Source: HIMB59 sp038124765
GTDB taxonomy: Bacteria; Pseudomonadota; Alphaproteobacteria; HIMB59
Assembly: GCA_038124765.1 (NCBI GenBank)
Contig: JAYPCO010000033.1
Span: 1 to 10,077, forward strand
DNA: 10,077 nucleotides
Reading direction: 5' to 3'
Every line of letters starts with the position of its first letter. Within the stretch, counting starts at the first letter, position 1. The notes beneath the pieces were generated by a model that searched no databases, was not told the DNA's origin, and was given only the letters and a program-made list of their open reading frames with translations. A program made the translations under genes and the position numbers. This document shows, in pieces, positions 6,227-10,077 of the stretch.

Positions 6227-8121
6227 TTTTATATGTTAAGGGATCTGGTGGAGATTTAGGCTCGATAAAAGAAGATGGTTTTGCAAGTCTATACCAAGAA
6301 AAAGTAGATAACTTAAAAAAAATTTACAAAGGAAAAGCATTTGAAGATGAAATGGTGGATTTTTATCCTATGTGTACATTCAATAACAATCCTAGAGCAG
6401 CTAGTATTGATACTCCGCTGCATGCGTTTGTTCCCTTTAAAGAAGTAGATCACACCCACCCTGACTCCATTATTGCCTTTGCTACCATGAAAGACGGTAA
6501 AGCTATTAGTCAAAAAGTTTTTGGTGAGAGTATGGGCTGGATTAATTGGCAACGACCAGGTTTTGATTTGGGTTTAAAAATGGAGGATTTGATTTTAAAA
6601 AATCCAAAAATTAATGCGATTATTTTAGGACACCATGGTTTATTTACTTGGGGCAATACAAGTGAAGAGTGTTATGGAAATTCTATTAAATATATCTCTA
6701 AAGCTCAGTCCTATTTAAATTCTAATATTAAGAAATACTCATTTGGAAGTCCTAAATTTAAAAAGGCTGATGATAAAAATTTTGAACAAAAATTAATTAA
6801 TGTCCTTAGAGGGGAGCTATCAAAAACTAGTGGAAAATTAGCTCACATTGAACGATCAGATGTGGTGATGGAATTTGTTAATTCTAGTAATTTAGCAAAA
6901 GTAGCTAAAATCGGAACTTCTTGTCCCGACCATTTTTTAAGAACAAAAAGAGTTCCAATGGTGCTAGGATCTTTTTCTACATTAAAAAAGTCTAAAAACC
7001 TTCAGGAAACATTGAAAAAAGATGTTGAGAAATACAGATTAGAGTACGCAAAGTATTACAATCGAAACAAACTTAAAGGATCACCTGATTTAAGAGATGG
7101 TAATCCAGTCATTATATTAATTCCTGAATACGGCTTACTTTCATTCGCTAAGGATAAATCTACCGCAAGAGTATCTAGTGAATTTTTCGTTAATGCCATT
7201 AACGTCATGAAAGGCGCTGAAGGTATTTCTAAGTATACCGGTCTAAGTGAGAAAGAAGCCTTTAATATTGAATATTGGGATTTAGAGGAAGCTAAATTAA
7301 AGCGTATGCCACCTGCAAAAGAATTAGCTGGTAAAGTTGCAATTATTACAGGCGCAGCGGGCGGTATCGGCTCAGCGATTGCAGAGAAATTTTTAAAAGA
7401 AGGCTCTTGTGTAATGTTAACAGATATTGACAAAAAAAGTTTAGAGGAAACACACCAACGATTTGCAAAACAATTTAATGCAGATGTAGTGAGTACTTGT
7501 TTAATGGATGTTACTAATGAAAATCAAGTCAAAGAAGCAGTCAGACAAACCACAATCACTTTTGGTGGCGTTGATACAGTGGTAGCTAATGCTGGATTTG
7601 CATCCACATCTCTTTTTGAAAAAACATCTACGGAGCTATGGGATAAAAACATGAATATTCTCTCAAAAGGTGCTTTTTTAATAAGCAGAGAGGGATACCA
7701 AACCATGTTAGATCAAGATATTGGTGGATCTATTATTTTTATTGCTAGTAAAAATGCTTTAAGTGCCTCCAAGGAAGCATCGGCTTATAGTGTTGCGAAA
7801 AGCTCACTACTACATCTATCTCGATCAATTGCCTTAGAGGGTGCGGATAAAAAAATTAGATCGAATGTTGTTAACCCTGATGCGGTAATCCGTAATTCTA
7901 AGATATGGGGCGGCGAATGGAAAAAACAAAGAGCGGCAACGAATAAAATTTCAGTTGATAGCATCGAAGAGTTTTATAAGAACAGAAGCATGTTAAAAGT
8001 TAGCGTTCTACCAGAAGATATTGCAGAAGGCGTTTTCTTTTTCGCTTCTGATAAGTCTAAAAAATCAACAGGCAATATTATCAATATCGATGGGGGTAAT
8101 ATCGTATCGTTTACTAGATAA
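6227..8121 (+). CDS. rhaD: Bifunctional rhamnulose-1-phosphate aldolase / lactaldehyde dehydrogenase, 5' end lost in gap
   Basis: Fused enzyme (also called RhaEW) that cleaves L-rhamnulose-1-phosphate to dihydroxyacetone phosphate and L-lactaldehyde, then oxidises the aldehyde to L-lactate. The frame is open from the gap: VKGSGGDLGSIKEDGFASLY, a conserved aldolase segment, lies upstream of the first ATG at 6352, so that ATG is internal. Counting from 6352, the class II aldolase domain shows DHTHPDS (probable zinc ligands H34, H36) and LGHHGLFTWG (H94/H95). A linker leads to a complete short-chain dehydrogenase from about residue 325: TGAAGGIG (333-340), D358 after strand 2 (favouring NAD over NADP), NAG (413-415), catalytic S466 and YxxxK (Y479, K483). 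About 60-70 N-terminal residues, including the expected Gly/Asn-rich phosphate-binding segment, are missing. The stop overlaps rhaK by one base. Rodionova et al. (2013) assigned the dehydrogenase half to lactaldehyde oxidation; older annotation says alcohol dehydrogenase. Confidence 0.93.
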
Positions 8122-9491
8122 TGACTAATAAAAAGCGTTTGAACATTGTCTTAGATATAGGCAAAACAAACGTTAAATTAGTATTTTTTGATAGTAAAAG
8201 TAATAAGCCTGCTAAAACTTATATAACTAAACAAGTTAGTAAAAAAAAACATTCTGTTGATACATTAGACGCCAATTATATTTATCAATGGACACTTAAA
8301 ATTCTAGAAGAGCAATCCCAAAAAGCTAGTCTCGAAAAGTTTGTTTGTACAACCCATGGCTGCTCTTTATCTTTAATCGATGAGGAAAACCACGAGCTCT
8401 TAGCATCTACGGACTATGAATTTAATTTTTCAAAATATGAAAAAAAGTTTCAAAAAATTGCTCCTAATTTTAAAGAATGTAATACACCTCTATTAGAAAA
8501 TGGTTTGAGTTTAGGGCAGCAATTATTTTATCTCAACTATACAAATCCTAAGTTAATTAAAAACACTTCCAAAATTCTCTTTTATCCTCAGTACATGACA
8601 TGGAAGTTTACAAATAAGTTTACGAGTGAAATTTCCTATGTAGGCTGTCACTCTCATCTCTGGAATTTTAGTAAAAATAAATACTCATCATTAATAACTA
8701 AATTAAAAATCAAAGATAAACTTCCCCCTATCAAAAAAGCCTGGGATATCATTGGCGAAAAGAAAATTGGTAGTTCTAATTTAAAAATTATGAATGGGAT
8801 TCATGATAGTAATGCTTCTTATTTGTATTTTAAAAATTCGAATATTAAAAATTTTACCTTGGTTTCAACAGGAACTTGGTACATTATTTTTAATCAGGAA
8901 TGTTCAATAAAAAATCTAAATCCTAACTTTGATATGGTTGCCAATATGGATGTATTTAGAAATCCAATCTCATCAATTAGATTTATGGGTGGAAGAGAGT
9001 ATGAGTATCTAACAAGTCAATTAGGGGTTAGTAGTAAAACTAAAATAGATAAGCAATTTTCAGTAAATGATTATTTTATTTACCCCAGCTTTGCATCAGG
9101 CGGGCCATTTAAGATTAAGAATTTTCAATTAAAAAATTACACAAAACTCAAAAAAGAACAAAGACATTACTTGATATGTCTTTACATTGCCTTTGTATTA
9201 AATTTCTGTCTAGATAAAATTAACTCCCAAAATACGATTATTTTAGATGGCCCCATTGGAAAAAATCAAACAATTATGAAGATACTAGCTACTTTAAGAA
9301 GCAGACAAAAAGTTTTAAAGAATAAAAATGAAATCGGTACTAGTTTTGGTGCTACTAACCTATTTAATATCCATAAAAAGAATAAGCTAAATACATTAGT
9401 CATTAAACCTCATAAAGATAAATCTATTTTTGACAGCTATAGTCTTTGGGAAAGTAACATATATAAAAAAAAATTGATTAAAGGTGATTAA
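8121..9491 (+). CDS. rhaK: Rhamnulokinase, rhizobial RhaK type (FGGY family)
   Basis: Phosphorylates L-rhamnulose at C1 with ATP, giving the substrate of the preceding aldolase. The 456-residue protein shows the FGGY kinase core: phosphate-1 motif LDIGKTNVKLVFFD (11-24), TTHGCSLSLID (77-87), LSLGQQLFY (129-137), the FYPQYMTWKFT and SYVGCHSHLWN segments typical of the rhizobial branch (154-164, 172-182), GIHDSNAS (226-233) with D229 as likely catalytic base, phosphate-2 motif VSTGTW (248-253), and a C-terminal nucleotide-binding part with LDGPIGKN and GTSFGATNL. It is rich in Lys and Asn, in keeping with the AT-rich genome. The ATG overlaps the rhaD stop (TAATG), so it is probably translationally coupled; no Shine-Dalgarno stands out. 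Domain order and length are normal. Rhamnulose as substrate is well supported by neighbours; L-fuculose would be the main alternative. Confidence 0.92.
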   Translation: MTNKKRLNIVLDIGKTNVKLVFFDSKSNKPAKTYITKQVSKKKHSVDTLDANYIYQWTLKILEEQSQKASLEKFVCTTHGCSLSLIDEENHELLASTDYEFNFSKYEKKFQKIAPNFKECNTPLLENGLSLGQQLFYLNYTNPKLIKNTSKILFYPQYMTWKFTNKFTSEISYVGCHSHLWNFSKNKYSSLITKLKIKDKLPPIKKAWDIIGEKKIGSSNLKIMNGIHDSNASYLYFKNSNIKNFTLVSTGTWYIIFNQECSIKNLNPNFDMVANMDVFRNPISSIRFMGGREYEYLTSQLGVSSKTKIDKQFSVNDYFIYPSFASGGPFKIKNFQLKNYTKLKKEQRHYLICLYIAFVLNFCLDKINSQNTIILDGPIGKNQTIMKILATLRSRQKVLKNKNEIGTSFGATNLFNIHKKNKLNTLVIKPHKDKSIFDSYSLWESNIYKKKLIKGD

Positions 9492-9498
9492 TTCACTC

Positions 9499-9504
9499 TA
9501 TAAT
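9499..9504 (+). promoter_or_regulatory. Possible -10 box for the lactate dehydrogenase gene
   Basis: A perfect TATAAT lies in the 30-base spacer between rhaK and the next gene. The best -35 candidate is TTGATT at 9474-9479 inside the rhaK end, with 19-base spacing, which is longer than ideal. If used, transcription would start roughly 10 bases before the ATG at 9522. In AT-rich DNA this can occur by chance, and simple read-through from rhaK is equally likely. Confidence 0.28.
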
Positions 9505-9521
9505 AAACTGAAAGAATACTA

Positions 9522-10077
9522 ATGTTTGGAAATATTAATAAATGTCATAATTTTGAGGATTTTCGCAATCTTGCCAAAAAAAGATTACCTAGTCCCATCT
9601 TTCATTACATAGACGGCGCTGCAGATGATGAAGTTACTTACCGTCGAAACACTGAAGCTTATAACCAATGTGATCTTGTACCGAATGTCTTAACAGGTGC
9701 AAAAGATATCGATATGTCCACTACTGTCATGGGACAGAAGATTGATTTACCTATTTATTGTGCCCCTACAGCGCTGCAACGTCTATTTCATCATGAGGGT
9801 GAGATTGGTGTAGGAAAAGCTGCAGAAAAATTTGGCACAATGTTTGGTGTATCCTCACTAGGAACCGCTAGTATTGAAGAAATATCCAAGTTAGTTTCCA
9901 CACCAAAACTTTTTCAACTCTATGTCCACAAAGATGAGGGATTAAATAATTATCTTATTGAACAATGCCAAGAACATAAATTTGAAACAATGGCTGTAAC
10001 GGTTGATTCAGCGGTGGGCGGGAATAGAGAAAGAGATTTTTATACAGGCTTTACAATCCCTTTAAATTTATCACTTA
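9522..10077 (+). CDS. lldD: FMN-dependent L-lactate dehydrogenase (alpha-hydroxy acid oxidase family), 3' end beyond window
   Basis: First 185 residues of a roughly 380-residue FMN enzyme that oxidises L-lactate to pyruvate, passing electrons to the respiratory chain. Visible family features are FHYIDGAADDEVTYRRN (27-43) with the substrate-side Tyr29, the flavin-binding PTALQR (82-87), FGVSSLGTASIEEI (108-121), FQLYVHKD (131-138) with Gln132 and Tyr134, and VTVDSAVGGNRERDF (159-173). The catalytic His and Arg pairs lie beyond the window edge. The ATG at 9522 is 30 bases after rhaK, with a weak GAAAG at 9510-9514 as ribosome-binding site; the start fits the family N-terminus. Following the lactate-producing RhaD fusion, it would feed the product of rhamnose breakdown into central metabolism. 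Another 2-hydroxy acid such as glycolate cannot be excluded from the N-terminal half alone. Confidence 0.88.
   Translation, partial: MFGNINKCHNFEDFRNLAKKRLPSPIFHYIDGAADDEVTYRRNTEAYNQCDLVPNVLTGAKDIDMSTTVMGQKIDLPIYCAPTALQRLFHHEGEIGVGKAAEKFGTMFGVSSLGTASIEEISKLVSTPKLFQLYVHKDEGLNNYLIEQCQEHKFETMAVTVDSAVGGNRERDFYTGFTIPLNLSL

Noticed and set aside
6313..6552. 79-codon open frame on the - strand near the start of rhaD
   Set aside because: Antisense to conserved aldolase motifs including the zinc-binding His-x-His, so not credible as a gene.
7056..7433. 125-codon open frame on the - strand opposite rhaD
   Set aside because: Antisense to the linker and the start of the conserved dehydrogenase domain, with no recognisable product; explained by the composition of the real gene.

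Overview
The window is a compact L-rhamnose uptake and breakdown locus from an AT-rich bacterium. Protein-level resemblance is to the rhizobial (alphaproteobacterial) rhamnose system rather than to the E. coli rhaBAD type: an ABC importer, a Pseudomonas/Rhizobium-type isomerase, a short FGGY rhamnulokinase and a fused aldolase/dehydrogenase. Low G+C by eye, overlapping genes and almost no spacers suggest a streamlined, probably marine, alphaproteobacterium; that placement is inference. Two runs of exactly 100 N (3080-3179 and 6127-6226) are scaffold gaps, so this is a draft or metagenome assembly.

Layout. At 1-134 (+) is the tail of a zinc-dependent alcohol dehydrogenase. It converges on a minus-strand operon that reads, in transcription order: rhaS (periplasmic binding protein, 6121-5135), a perfect hairpin (5119-5088), rhaT (duplicated ATPase, 5082-3604), rhaP (permease, 3604-2789, broken by a gap), rhaQ (permease, 2792-1806), a 130-residue ASRT-family protein (1813-1421) and rhaI (isomerase, 1428-139). 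Every junction from rhaT onward overlaps by 1-8 bases. Divergently, on the plus strand, lie rhaD/rhaEW (aldolase fused to a short-chain dehydrogenase, start lost in the second gap, to 8121), rhaK (8121-9491) and the first half of an FMN-dependent L-lactate dehydrogenase (9522 to the window end).

How it works together. The binding protein and importer bring in rhamnose. RhaI makes rhamnulose and RhaK makes rhamnulose-1-phosphate. The first half of RhaD cleaves this to dihydroxyacetone phosphate and L-lactaldehyde, and its second half oxidises lactaldehyde to L-lactate. The downstream FMN enzyme would turn lactate into pyruvate. The divergent control region between rhaS and rhaD lies wholly inside the second gap, and no transcription regulator is visible in the window.

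The most interesting item is the ASRT-family protein (relative of the Anabaena sensory rhodopsin transducer). It is stitched by overlaps between rhaQ and rhaI, roughly where rhizobial operons carry the mutarotase rhaU. It is a candidate intracellular sugar-binding sensor or a replacement accessory factor. Second is the 13-bp hairpin between rhaS and rhaT, which ends 5 bases before the rhaT start codon and probably sets the ratio of binding protein to transporter.
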